From CAZGOM01 sp964542875 (lineage in GTDB: Bacteria; Planctomycetota; Phycisphaerae; Phycisphaerales; Phycisphaeraceae): a stretch of 26,726 nucleotides of DNA. Below are positions 5,536-13,169 of this stretch, one piece after another. Where the stretch lies: NCBI GenBank assembly GCA_964542875.1, contig CAZIWA010000075.1, positions 1-26,726 of the forward strand, given 5' to 3'. Below the pieces are notes generated by a model. It saw only the letters and a program-made list of their open reading frames with translations. It had not been told where the DNA came from and did no database searches. A program made the position numbers and the translations under genes. How positions within the stretch are numbered: position 1 is the stretch's first letter; every line of letters starts with the position of its first letter.

Positions 5536-6666
5536 TTATTGGCCGTAGAGGGAGCTAAGGCTGAGTTTGCGGATGCGGAGGCGGTCGAGGACGAGCTTGG
5601 TGGATGCGCCGCCTGCGCAGTAGGCGAGGAGGACGGAGTCGTCATCGGTGAAGTGGATGGTGATGTAGCAAAAGCCGTGGTCGGGGGCGTCTTCCAGAAG
5701 CTTGTGGTGCTGCCAGGTTTTGCCTTCGTCCTGGCTGATGGCGGCGACCATGGGGGTGCGGCCCCAGGAGCTTTGGACTGCGGGCTGGGTGGGGAAGCGG
5801 CCGGAGTGGTCGTTCCAGAGGGCCAGAAGGTGGCCGGTTTTGGGGATGCGTTTGATGGAGAGCGGGCTGCAGGGAGAGATGAAATTGTCGGAGGGCTTGG
5901 GGTCGCTCCAGGTGACGCCCTGGTTATCAGAGAAGGTAAACCACTGGCGGCTCTGGCTGCCGGCGAGGCCGAACTGGCCGGCGCGGCAGTACCCCATGAG
6001 GAGGCCTGAGTTGAGCTCGATGACGCCGGGTTCCTGCAGGCCGGAGGTATCAGCGGAGTAAGGGAAGAGGGCATTGGTGGACTCGTACCAGTGTTGGCCG
6101 CCATCGTCGCTGAGGTAGAAGAGGATGAGAGCGCCGGCGTTCCACTGGGTTTCGGGGTAGCTGGTTTTGGTGGAAGGTTGGATTTGGCCGCGATGGCGGT
6201 GAAGGGCCAGGGGGGCGATGAGGCGGCCGGATTTGGTTTGGATGACGCGGTCGTTGTTGAGGACGTAATAGCCGTCGGGGGCGGTGATTTTCAGGGGTGC
6301 GGAGAAGGTCTGGCCTTCGTCGGAGGAGAAGCGGACGTAGGGGATGCAGACTTCGCCGTAGGCGCCGTGATCTTTGCGGAGGTTGAAGAGGGCGATGCGG
6401 CCGTCCTGGAGGCGCAGGAAGGAGACGCTCATGACGTTGAGCACGCCTTCCTGGTGGATGATGATCCGGTCTTCCCGGGACCAGGTTTTGCCGTTGTCTT
6501 TGGAGACGCGCGAGGCGATGACGGCGTGGCCGGCGTCGTCGCTGTCGCCAGCGTATTTGGTGTAGGCAAAGAGGATGGAGCCGTCCTTCAAGGTGATGAA
6601 GGCGCCTTCGCTGTTGCGGGAATTGGTGGGGGTGGGGTCGAGCTGGAGAACGACTTGGTTGGACAT
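5536..6666 (-). CDS. Sialidase-like (BNR/Asp-box) glycoside hydrolase
   Basis: It encodes 376 residues and has five Asp boxes of the S-x-D-x-G-x-(T/H)-(W/F) type at about 55-62 (SKDNGKTW), 114-121, 186-193, 246-253 and 311-318, evenly spread as in a six-bladed sialidase propeller. An early arginine in TNSRNSEGAF and the following acidic loop (KYAGDSDDAGHA) fit the substrate pocket of exo-sialidase-like proteins. No signal peptide is present, so the protein is predicted to be cytoplasmic, acting on imported sugars. AAGG lies six bases before the ATG. The prepilin-like gene at 6811 is divergent. The glycan substrate cannot be told from sequence; many planctomycete members are annotated only as exo-alpha-sialidase or neuraminidase-like. 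Confidence 0.85.
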   Translation of the reverse strand: MSNQVVLQLDPTPTNSRNSEGAFITLKDGSILFAYTKYAGDSDDAGHAVIASRVSKDNGKTWSREDRIIIHQEGVLNVMSVSFLRLQDGRIALFNLRKDHGAYGEVCIPYVRFSSDEGQTFSAPLKITAPDGYYVLNNDRVIQTKSGRLIAPLALHRHRGQIQPSTKTSYPETQWNAGALILFYLSDDGGQHWYESTNALFPYSADTSGLQEPGVIELNSGLLMGYCRAGQFGLAGSQSRQWFTFSDNQGVTWSDPKPSDNFISPCSPLSIKRIPKTGHLLALWNDHSGRFPTQPAVQSSWGRTPMVAAISQDEGKTWQHHKLLEDAPDHGFCYITIHFTDDDSVLLAYCAGGASTKLVLDRLRIRKLSLSSLYGQ

Positions 6667-6810
6667 GGCGGAACCTTAGAGAGGTGAAGATTTGCAGATA
6701 GGGTGACAAAATCCCTTGTTTCCGGCAAGCCAGGGAGTAAGATGATTAGACGGCTTATCATCCGGGTTGTTATGTGAAGCCGAACGGTCGGTTTCCGCAG
6801 CGGAGTTGAT

Positions 6811-7536
6811 ATGGGAAGCAATCCTTGGAGTGAGCCCCTGGCTGGTGGAAGGCGTGTGGAGCCGGGTTTTACGCTTATTGAGATGCTGGTGGTGATCTCC
6901 ATCGTGACGGTGCTGGTGGCGCTGATGGTGCCGTCGTTGTCGGCGGCGCGGCGGACGGCGCGGGATACGCAGTGCAAGGCGCGCATGAGGCAGATTTTTC
7001 AGGTCGGGGAGATTTACCGAGGGGATTGGAAGTACTACTACCCGGTGAGCGTGCTGCTGGACACGTATCCCAATTACACGCCGCCTGCGGACATGTGGTA
7101 CTACTTTCAGATTGAGTCTTATTTGAATGTGGCGACCCGGTCGCTGCAGCAGAAGTCCACTCCGCAGGCGAACATGCTGATGTGTCCGGCGTCGCAGTAC
7201 AGCCCGGCGATGACGGCTTTCGCGGATGCGCGGGCGCACGTGTATGCGGAGTCGCGCTATGGGAATTATTGGATCAGCGCGCGGTTTGGGTTTAACCCTT
7301 CGTCGGTGACATACCCCATGCGCCGGGATGCCAAGGAGCCGGACCGGACGGTGCTCTATGGGGAAGTGAAGGGGACTTCGTACAACCGGTTTGGGCACAA
7401 CACGACAGCGCCGACGGTGAACGTGTACAACCACGCGCTGGAGACGACGCACATGGTGACGGTGGATGGACGGATCAAGCCCACGAGCGCGACGACGGCG
7501 CTGGAGCTGACGGCGGATGGGATGGCGATTCAGTGA
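6811..7536 (+). CDS. Prepilin-type N-terminal cleavage/methylation domain protein
   Basis: It encodes 241 residues. After an 18-residue leader with RR, the motif EPGFTLIEMLVVISIV gives a class III prepilin signal: cleavage between G19 and F20, with the conserved E24, followed by one membrane helix (to about 43). The rest is an extracytoplasmic domain with SAARRTARDTQCKARMRQ after the helix and a C-terminal THMVTVDGRIK resembling the H-x(n)-DG end of planctomycete pseudopilins. GGAG lies five bases before ATG. It is likely processed by a PilD-type peptidase and part of the large family of secretion or surface pseudopilins in this phylum. The specific role is unknown; it is divergent from the sialidase-like gene. 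Confidence 0.88.
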   Translation: MGSNPWSEPLAGGRRVEPGFTLIEMLVVISIVTVLVALMVPSLSAARRTARDTQCKARMRQIFQVGEIYRGDWKYYYPVSVLLDTYPNYTPPADMWYYFQIESYLNVATRSLQQKSTPQANMLMCPASQYSPAMTAFADARAHVYAESRYGNYWISARFGFNPSSVTYPMRRDAKEPDRTVLYGEVKGTSYNRFGHNTTAPTVNVYNHALETTHMVTVDGRIKPTSATTALELTADGMAIQ

Positions 7537-7557
7537 GTTGGGAAGGGGCTGGGGGAA

Positions 7558-7592
7558 GATGTCAGATGTATGAAGTTAGATGTTAGATGTTT
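7558..7592. repeat. Heptad array 4 (consensus GATGTNA)
   Basis: Five units in strict register: GATGTCA, GATGTAT, GAAGTTA, GATGTTA, GATGTTT. The array begins 21 bases after the stop of the prepilin-like gene and lies 3' of the convergent ankyrin gene. Confidence 0.75.
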
Positions 7593-7658
7593 TTCGGAGA
7601 AGAATTGAGCCGTGAGAAGTTGTTGCGTTGACGTTTAGAAGTGATGCAGCGGCTGACG

Positions 7659-8333
7659 TTAGGCTTTGGGGTCGAATTCGAGCATTTTTTCGGCTTCGAT
7701 GTTGCGTTCTTGTTTGCAGTAGTCGCGGGGGGTGAAGCTCTGGGCGTCTTTGGCGGTTTTGTCGGCGCCGGCTTCGAGGAGGAGTTGAATGAGGGCAAGC
7801 TGGCCGCGCCAGGCGGCGAGGTGGAGGGGGGTGATGCCCTTTTCGCCGACCTGGTTGGGGTTTGCGCCTTTTTCGAGGAGGGCCTGGGTCATCTGGATGC
7901 GGCCGTGATTGACGGCGGTGTGGAGCGGGTAGATGACGCCGTTTTTGCCGGGCCGGTTGGGGTCGGCATTGTGCTGGATCAGGAAGTCGAAGGTGGCCTG
8001 GTGGCCCGCGGCGCAGGCCAGGGCCAGGGGTGTCCAGCCGGCGTCGGCCTGGTTGATGTCGGCGCCTTTGCTGTGCAGGTATTGAAGGACGGGGAGCCGG
8101 CCCCAGCCGGCGGCGTACTGGGCGGGGGAGACGCCAAAGCGGTCGGGCTCGTTGATTCGGCCGGGGTTGGCCTGGAGGATGGCCTGGACTTTTTCAAGCT
8201 TGCCGGCGGAGCAGGCGCGGTGGAAGGAACTGCTGCCTCGCTTGAGGAAGACGATGTAGAGAATGAGAAATGTAATCCCCAGCCAGAGGAGAACCAGGAG
8301 AGACGCGATGGTGGAAGCTGAGGGAAAGTCCAT
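7659..8333 (-). CDS. Membrane-anchored ankyrin-repeat protein
   Basis: It encodes 224 residues. Residues 9-31 form a single transmembrane helix (IASLLVLLWLGITFLILYIVFL) followed by KRG, so the rest should face the cytoplasm. About five ankyrin repeats follow from residue 35, with consensus pieces such as GVSPAQYAAGWGRLPVLQYLHSKGADIN, GWTPLALACAAGH, PLHTAVNHGR and ITPLHLAAWRGQLALIQLLLEAGAD. The repeats suggest a protein-binding scaffold at the membrane; the partner is unknown. No Shine-Dalgarno sequence is visible before the ATG. A period-8 array lies just upstream. Confidence 0.88.
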   Translation of the reverse strand: MDFPSASTIASLLVLLWLGITFLILYIVFLKRGSSSFHRACSAGKLEKVQAILQANPGRINEPDRFGVSPAQYAAGWGRLPVLQYLHSKGADINQADAGWTPLALACAAGHQATFDFLIQHNADPNRPGKNGVIYPLHTAVNHGRIQMTQALLEKGANPNQVGEKGITPLHLAAWRGQLALIQLLLEAGADKTAKDAQSFTPRDYCKQERNIEAEKMLEFDPKA

Positions 8334-8374
8334 GGTGGCGTGGGTGGTTTTGAAAAGAGGGCGTTTTGAGCGCC

Positions 8375-8406
8375 CGGGTTATCGGGTTGCCGGGTTACCG
8401 GGGTGT
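8375..8406. repeat. Period-8 array (consensus CGGGTTRC)
   Basis: Four units at exact 8-base spacing: CGGGTTAT, CGGGTTGC, CGGGTTAC, CGGGGGTG. It lies between the stop of the quinone oxidoreductase gene and the start of the ankyrin gene, both on the minus strand. It is the only array in the window that is not 7-periodic. Confidence 0.65.
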
Positions 8407-8443
8407 GGAGATGCTGGGTAGGAGCGGAGTTGGGTCGAAAATT

Positions 8444-9430
8444 TCAGAGAGAAAGATCGATGACGATTTTGCCCAGGGTGCGGCCGGATTCCAGCAGGCG
8501 GTGGCCTTCGGGGGCGTCCTGGAGTTTGAGGATTTTGCTTACGTGGGGGATGAGCCGACCGGAGTCGATCATGTGGTTAAGGCCCTGGAGCGTGGTTTTG
8601 TGGCGGGCGATGTCGTAGCCGTAGACGACGCCGGCGGCGACGAATTCAAAGTGGAGGGTGGCGTTTTTACGGAAGAGTTTTTCAGGGATGGCGGCGCAGG
8701 GGTCGCCGACGATGGTGACGATGTTGCCGGCGGGGCGGACGCAGTCGAGGGATTGTTCGAAGGCCGTGCCGCCGACGTAGTCGAGAACGGCGTGAGCGCC
8801 CTGACCGTTGGTGTGGGTGAGGGTGGCCTGGACGACGTCCTGGGTTTTGTAGTCGATGATTTCATCGGCGCCGAGCGATTTGACGAACGCGGCGCTTTCG
8901 GGGCGGCCGGTGGTGGTGAGGACGCGGCAGCCGTGGGCTTTGGCGAGCTGGATGGCGAAGTGGCCGACGCCGCCTGCGCCGGCGTGGATGAGGAGGGTCT
9001 GGCCGGGCTTGATGCGCGCGCGATCATGGAGGGATTGGTAAGCGGTGAGCGCGGCGACCGGGAGTGCGGCGGTCTGGATGGGGGTGAGGGCGTTTGGCTT
9101 GTGGACGCAGTTGCGGGTGTCGAGAAGGCAGTATTCGGCGTAGCCGCCATCAGCCATGAGGTTGGCCATGCCGTAGATGACGTCGCCGGGATTGATGTCC
9201 TGGGTGTCTGGGCCGAGGGATTCGACGACGCCGCAGACATCGGCGCCGAGGATGATGGGCATTTTGCGGTCTTTGTAGCGTGGTGCGCGGCGGATTTTGT
9301 AGTCGACGGGGTTCATGCCGCAGGCGAGGACTTTGACCAGGGCCTGGTGTTGGCGAGGGGTGGGAATGGGGACATTGCCGGGGGTGATGACTTCGGGGCC
9401 GCCGAACTGGTGAACGAGCATTGCGCGCAT
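8444..9430 (-). CDS. Quinone oxidoreductase / zinc-independent MDR dehydrogenase
   Basis: It encodes 328 residues. MRAMLVHQFGGPEV and the N-terminal GroES-like fold (NPVDYKIR at 40-47) match NADPH:quinone oxidoreductases of the medium-chain dehydrogenase superfamily. The nucleotide-binding loop is HAGAGGVGHFAIQLAKAHG (about 149-167). LGADEIIDYKTQD and DYVGG follow as usual. Cysteine and histidine ligands of the catalytic-zinc class are not in place, supporting the zinc-independent type. It probably reduces quinones or enones with NADPH in the cytoplasm. I place the start at the ATG at 9430; the longer frame to 9622 translates a repeat array. No Shine-Dalgarno sequence is visible; the leader is identical to that of the divergent gene. 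Confidence 0.9.
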   Translation of the reverse strand: MRAMLVHQFGGPEVITPGNVPIPTPRQHQALVKVLACGMNPVDYKIRRAPRYKDRKMPIILGADVCGVVESLGPDTQDINPGDVIYGMANLMADGGYAEYCLLDTRNCVHKPNALTPIQTAALPVAALTAYQSLHDRARIKPGQTLLIHAGAGGVGHFAIQLAKAHGCRVLTTTGRPESAAFVKSLGADEIIDYKTQDVVQATLTHTNGQGAHAVLDYVGGTAFEQSLDCVRPAGNIVTIVGDPCAAIPEKLFRKNATLHFEFVAAGVVYGYDIARHKTTLQGLNHMIDSGRLIPHVSKILKLQDAPEGHRLLESGRTLGKIVIDLSL

Positions 9431-9451
9431 GGGGAATCCGGGGTCTGGGGT
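9428..9451 (-). repeat. Arm 1 of a 24-bp perfect inverted repeat covering a start codon (AGACCCY-type heptads)
   Basis: Read on the minus strand this is ACCCCAG, ACCCCGG, ATTCCCC, ATG, where ATG is the start of the quinone oxidoreductase gene. It is the exact reverse complement of 9592-9615. GACGA also precedes the heptads in both copies. Confidence 0.85.
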
Positions 9452-9582
9452 TTCGTCAGAATGAGGAAGTGGCGTGGCCGTATGTGTAATGAAAAAACGT
9501 GGTGCGTTGGCGTGCGGACATTGGAGGGTAGATGATACGCGCAATAGTGTGAAGAGGGCCAACAGGCTCTTAACATCCGACG

Positions 9583-9615
9583 AGACCCTAGACCCCAGAC
9601 CCCGGATTCCCCATG
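9583..9615 (+). repeat. Arm 2 of the inverted repeat and heptad array 6 (AGACCCY)
   Basis: Heptads AGACCCT, AGACCCC, AGACCCC, GGATTCC run directly into CCATG, the start of the propeller enzyme. The plus-strand copy has one heptad more than the minus-strand copy. No Shine-Dalgarno sequence lies between array and ATG. Confidence 0.85.
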
Positions 9616-10608
9616 CCCGCATTCAAAGCCCACACCTGGACGCGCGATACCTTAAACCCTGTGCTGCCGCTGGGGCCCAACTGGTTTGATGTCAAAGCCC
9701 TGATGAACCCGTACATCATTCCGCAGGGGGATCACTATTACCTGTTTTACTCCGGCGGAAGCGCGGACGGGAAGAAACGCATCTGCCTGGCCGTGGCGCA
9801 CAAGAACAACCTGCATTCGTGGGACCGGCGCGGGCCGGTGGTGGACGTGGGCGGGCCGGGATCGTTTGATGAAATGTGGTGCGTGCTGCCCAACGTCCAC
9901 AAGATCAACGGGAAATGGCATCTGTACTACACCGGGCGTTCGGCGCTTGAAGGCGTGGGCCTGCAGGGCTTTTATGGCATGGGGCTGGCCGTGAGCGATG
10001 ACCTGATCAACTGGAAGAAATACTCCGACAAGCACATTCTTTCAGGTGATGGGTTTCCGGAGTTTCCCAACAACCGGGCGATTGCCGGCGCGGGGACGAT
10101 CATCGAGCTTGCGCCTGCGGCCGAGGACAAGGGGCGCACGCGCTACCGGATGTACTACACGCTGCCGACGGGCACGCCCAGCAAAGACCTGCTGGTGGAC
10201 CAGGAGAAGCACGCGTGCATCGCCGACACATATGACGGGATCAACTGGTTCGGCAAGCGGCTGGTGCTGAGCCCGCGGCGCGATGCGGATTATGAAAACG
10301 CCGCGGTGATCGGGCTCAACACCTGGCAGACACGGGATGGCTCGTATCGCGCGGTTTACGCGGCGATTGGGAGCAAGTGGGGGGCGTACTCCATCTGCGA
10401 AGCGCAGAGCGCGGATCGGCTGACGTGGGACCGCGGGCTGCCGGGCGACAACATCGCGCTTGCACCCAATCCCGCCAACGCGTGGGAGAGCAGGATGGTG
10501 GAGTATCCGCATGTGATCGTGGGGGAGAAGGAGATCACGATGTTTTATTGCGGAAACGGGTATGGATCGACGGGGATGGGGATTGCGAGGGCGCCGAGGA
10601 TGGATTGA
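9613..10608 (+). CDS. GH43-like five-bladed beta-propeller glycosidase
   Basis: It encodes 331 residues. Repeated blades of the type D-x-YYLFYSGGS...RICLAVAHKNNLHSWDRRG, KWHLYYTGRSALEG...GLAVSDDLINWKKY, RYRMYYTLPTG and YEN-AAVIG...SYRAVYAAIG are typical of the GH43/GH62/GH32/GH68 and GH130 propeller clans. Acidic residues fitting the active site lie in NWFDVKALMNPY (D26), SFDEMW and VEYPH. No signal peptide is seen, so it should act inside the cell on oligosaccharides, by hydrolysis or phosphorolysis. The ATG is preceded by a heptad array rather than a ribosome site. Exact family and substrate cannot be fixed from the sequence alone. Confidence 0.82.
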   Translation: MPAFKAHTWTRDTLNPVLPLGPNWFDVKALMNPYIIPQGDHYYLFYSGGSADGKKRICLAVAHKNNLHSWDRRGPVVDVGGPGSFDEMWCVLPNVHKINGKWHLYYTGRSALEGVGLQGFYGMGLAVSDDLINWKKYSDKHILSGDGFPEFPNNRAIAGAGTIIELAPAAEDKGRTRYRMYYTLPTGTPSKDLLVDQEKHACIADTYDGINWFGKRLVLSPRRDADYENAAVIGLNTWQTRDGSYRAVYAAIGSKWGAYSICEAQSADRLTWDRGLPGDNIALAPNPANAWESRMVEYPHVIVGEKEITMFYCGNGYGSTGMGIARAPRMD

Positions 10609-10617
10609 GAGGGGTGG

Positions 10618-10652
10618 GGATTTTAAATTTAGAATTTGTAATTTGTGATTTG
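10618..10652. repeat. Heptad array 7 (consensus NRATTTG)
   Basis: Five units in register: GGATTTT, AAATTTA, GAATTTG, TAATTTG, TGATTTG. It starts ten bases after the stop of the propeller gene and is strongly AT-rich against a GC-rich background. Confidence 0.72.
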
Positions 10653-10730
10653 AAGAGGGTGTTTGAGTGTAGCGGGTGATTAGGGTGAGGTGAAATCCCT
10701 TTGTCTTGAGGGTGAGGGATAAGAGTTTGT

Positions 10731-10807
10731 AGTCGTTGCGTTGAGGGTGTGCGGGGGTTGCCTCTCTCCTGCCCCCTCTCCCAAGGAGAGAGGGGGCAGG
10801 AGAGAGG
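10731..10807. repeat. Dispersed repeat with GAGAGGG hairpin, copy B
   Basis: AGTCGTTGCGTTGAG (10731-10745) is followed by a perfect 20-bp stem: 10761-10780 pairs with 10788-10807 around a 7-base loop CCAAGGA. Start sequence and hairpin type match 5443-5508. No T-run follows, so it is listed as a repeat; it could still end transcripts of the two convergent flanking genes. Confidence 0.75.
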
Positions 10808-10868
10808 TGCTCATTGCGGATGAGGGCGTGGAGTGCTTTGGGTTGAGCAGCGGGGGATTAGGGGGTTA

Positions 10869-11246
10869 TCAGCGGCCGTGGAGTTCGGCGAGTGAGAGCA
10901 GGCGCAGGAGTGCGAGTTCCGCGTAGGCGCGGTTTTCACCTGTGGCGCCGATGGGGACGCGGTTCAGGGGGCGCAGGGTGCGTTTTTCGTGGAGGACGAG
11001 GTAACGCCGGCCGGTGAGGTCTGTGCGGTTGAGAACCAGGCCAAAGTCGTCGTTGTAGGCGGTGACGATGGCGTTATCGACGATGTCGCGGGTGAGGGTT
11101 CGGTCGGAGCAATAGTTGAGTGCGTCGCTGTCGCCGCCGAGGGTGTCGGGGGTGAGGGATGCGATAGAGTCGTGGATCTGCCGATTCAGCTCGGAGTCCG
11201 CGATGTGAGACAGATCATGTTCGATCAAAGGTGACATGTATTGCAT
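10869..11246 (-). CDS. Small hypothetical protein, phage ABA-sandwich-like (paralogue A)
   Basis: It encodes 125 residues from ATG at 11246 with AGGA just upstream; the ATG at 11237 is an alternative. After a helical N-terminus (DSELNRQIHDSIASL) comes LNYCSDRTLTRDIVD, a strand region ending YLVLHEKRTLRP, and a final helix ENRAYAELALLRLLSLAEL. The same order (Y-x-(S/T)-D, then (F/Y)-L-(V/L)-L-x-K-x-TL, then a helix of the type arA-x-eLxxl) occurs in the gene at 11456-11944 upstream. The layout recalls the phage ABA sandwich domain (YSTDI...LPLAICRAAL), but this is a weak match from memory. Function is unknown. Confidence 0.65.
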   Translation of the reverse strand: MQYMSPLIEHDLSHIADSELNRQIHDSIASLTPDTLGGDSDALNYCSDRTLTRDIVDNAIVTAYNDDFGLVLNRTDLTGRRYLVLHEKRTLRPLNRVPIGATGENRAYAELALLRLLSLAELHGR

Positions 11247-11455
11247 GAATCCTGACGTGACCGTCTGCTTCCAAGAGGGGGTTGCCGGACAATAGATACG
11301 ACGCTCAGCGTGACATGGGTGGGCGGCGTTGTGGCAGCCTTGATTTGTCGGCAGACGTATTCAGAGCCGAGTAATTATACGGGGGCGTGATGAATTTTCC
11401 ATTGAAATGTGATGTATCAGAGGGATCTGCGACAGAATGCCGGGGTCGCTTGCTA

Positions 11456-11944
11456 TTACTTGTCATTGCTGGAGTTAAGATTCGATTCGTCGATTGAGGG
11501 GGCATCGGCGGACTGGGTCATGTCAATGGGTTCATCAAATGTCTTATTGTCCAGGAAGTAAATGACGATCAGTTCACAGACGGCGCGTGCGAGGTTGCCG
11601 TCTTTGACGACTGCCCAGGTGCGTGCTCCTGCGGTGGGCTTGAGGAGTGTGTTCTTGTCGAGAAGAAGGAAGGCGACGGACTCCATTTTGCCACGGTAGT
11701 TTGAGCGGGAGGTTAAGACGGGCCAGTCGGAGCGAACTTTAAGCCGGCCGTCTTTAATTAAATTTTTAAATGCTTGCTGTACAGCACTTATATCAGTGGT
11801 GTAGTGGGGCACTTTCGAGCCGTCTTCGCCATGGATAAACCCGCCAGAGGCAGGATCGACAAGGATCTTTCGACCGTCGACGATGCCATCGACGATGCGA
11901 TCAAGCGTCCTGTCACTGAGTTCGCTCAGTTTTTTCTGCGTCAT
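11456..11944 (-). CDS. Small hypothetical protein, phage ABA-sandwich-like (paralogue B)
   Basis: It encodes 162 residues. The N-terminal helix SELSDRTLDRIVDGIVDGRK is followed by VPHYTTDISAVQQAFKNL, a strand pair ending SVAFLLLDKNTL, and the helix NLARAVCELIVIYFLD. This is the pattern Y-(S/T)-T-D-I ... A-x-A-x-C-x-x-x of the phage ABA sandwich family, which is also common as isolated genes in bacterial chromosomes. The C-terminal 35 residues are acidic and low-complexity (SADAPSIDESNLNSSNDK). The shorter paralogue lies 209 bases downstream on the same strand. No clear ribosome site is seen. Function is unknown; a phage origin is possible but nothing else phage-like is nearby. Confidence 0.68.
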   Translation of the reverse strand: MTQKKLSELSDRTLDRIVDGIVDGRKILVDPASGGFIHGEDGSKVPHYTTDISAVQQAFKNLIKDGRLKVRSDWPVLTSRSNYRGKMESVAFLLLDKNTLLKPTAGARTWAVVKDGNLARAVCELIVIYFLDNKTFDEPIDMTQSADAPSIDESNLNSSNDK

Positions 11945-12316
11945 GACGGCGGAGTGTCCCTAAAGTGCGTTGGGCATTGTAGGAAGTGAGCTGGTTCTAT
12001 GCAAATATCACAAAAAATATGAAAGCGTATTTAGTGATGTGATTAATTGAGGCGGTGTTCCACGTGGAAGCGGAAGGCGGGAGATTGTAACGAGATTTGT
12101 TTGGCTTGCTCGGGGTTATCAGAGGCCGCCTGGGTTTTGCCCATCAAGTCGAGAAAAAGGAGTTGTTGGGGGGGCCTGGTTGCCGGGGGATTGATGTTCG
12201 GTCGTGAAACGAGATGTCGATTACGACGAGTACGTCTAATCCGACCTCCCTCAGCGTGCGGCCCTGGCCGGCACAACCGCCGGGTCATCGCTTAAATCCC
12301 TTTGGGATAAAGACGA
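11945..12316. other. Intergenic region with a parS-like palindrome
   Basis: No gene is supported; short frames here lack starts and sensible composition. The region has an AT-rich part at about 12000-12050, the palindrome at 12056-12071, and a small hairpin ATCCC-TTT-GGGAT near 12296-12308 close to the stop of the DUF2225 gene. Confidence 0.5.
12056..12071. promoter_or_regulatory. parS-like palindrome
   Basis: TGTTCCACGTGGAAGC contains the perfect 12-bp palindrome TTCCACGTGGAA and matches the symmetric parS form TGTTCCACGTGGAACA at 14 of 16 positions. ParB binds such sites in most bacteria. No par genes are in view, so this is only a candidate. Confidence 0.4.
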
Positions 12317-13108
12317 TTAAGATGCGGATGCCCCGGCGGCGGCGGGCGCCTTGCCGGGTTTGACTTCCTGGGGCTGGGAATTGCCCGCGGCGATGTGCTC
12401 AAGCTCCTGCTGGATGAGTGCGCCGTACATTTTGCTTTCCTTGAACTGAGGCTGGGCCGTCATGGCGTCGAAGTGCTTTTTGGCTTCGGCGAACCGTTCA
12501 AGGCGGCGGAGCAATTCCCCCTTCATGAACATCGCCGTCATCAACATGGCCTGGGCTTGCGACTGTTCTTCCTCGGAGGCGTCTTTCTTCTGAGCAGGCG
12601 GGTTGGCCAGGAATTTTTCATACCAGGCGAGGCTTTTGCCGAGAAGCTCCTTGTTGAGTTTCTCGTTGTCCTCCACTTGCCAGGAGGCTTCGAGCCAGAC
12701 GAAGCCCTGGATGTTGGGGGGAACGCCAAGGCCCTCAAACAAGAGCGCCAGCCGGTGATAGGACTGGCTGCCTTTAGGGATGGCCTTGTAAGCGTCGGAG
12801 GCCATCACCTTGCGGATGGTTTTAAGTTCCTCCGGGGTGAACTTGCCTGCTTCCTTAAAGACCACGAGGCCGCAGGTGGTGCAAAGGGGAAGCTCCCAGG
12901 GGGAGGAGATGGGGCCGATCCGGCGAAGGTCCAGCCGCTGGCCGAAGCTGGTGCCCGATGCGGGGACATTGGCGGGGAATTGTTTTTCGCAGATGGGGCA
13001 GTCGGTGTTGATCTGCGCCATGGTCATGGCATGGGCGTTTTGCCAGAAGCCCAGGCAGGCGATCGCCGCGAGAAGAGCAGACCACAGGTAATGGGTATTT
13101 AATGGCAT
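12317..13108 (-). CDS. DUF2225-like secreted protein
   Basis: It encodes 263 residues. Residues 1-27 form a signal peptide (WSALLAAIACLGFWQNAHA). Two CxxC pairs follow, C37/C40 in TDCPICEKQF and C76/C79 in LPLCTTCGLV, the zinc-ribbon-like start of DUF2225 proteins. From about residue 100 the protein is helical and TPR-like (YHRLALLFEGLG, SLAWYEKFL, MKGELLRRLERFAEAKKHFDAM), also usual for that family. The C-terminus is a low-complexity A/P/G tail. AAGGAG lies seven bases before ATG, one of the best ribosome sites in the window. Function of the family is not established; export followed by metal-stabilised folding is inferred. Confidence 0.82.
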   Translation of the reverse strand: MPLNTHYLWSALLAAIACLGFWQNAHAMTMAQINTDCPICEKQFPANVPASGTSFGQRLDLRRIGPISSPWELPLCTTCGLVVFKEAGKFTPEELKTIRKVMASDAYKAIPKGSQSYHRLALLFEGLGVPPNIQGFVWLEASWQVEDNEKLNKELLGKSLAWYEKFLANPPAQKKDASEEEQSQAQAMLMTAMFMKGELLRRLERFAEAKKHFDAMTAQPQFKESKMYGALIQQELEHIAAGNSQPQEVKPGKAPAAAGASAS

Positions 13109-13169
13109 GGCGGAACTCCTTGATCACCAGGAGGAGAAGGCGAAGGCGCGATGAAGGAGTGTCAGGGTA

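Noticed and set aside
8366..9535. 389-residue plus-strand open frame opposite the quinone oxidoreductase
   Set aside because: Low-complexity G/D/V/A composition, typical of the antisense of GC-rich genes; the minus strand has clear family motifs.
12043..12295. Short overlapping frames on both strands in the parS-like region
   Set aside because: No start signals, R/P/C-rich composition, and mutual overlap.
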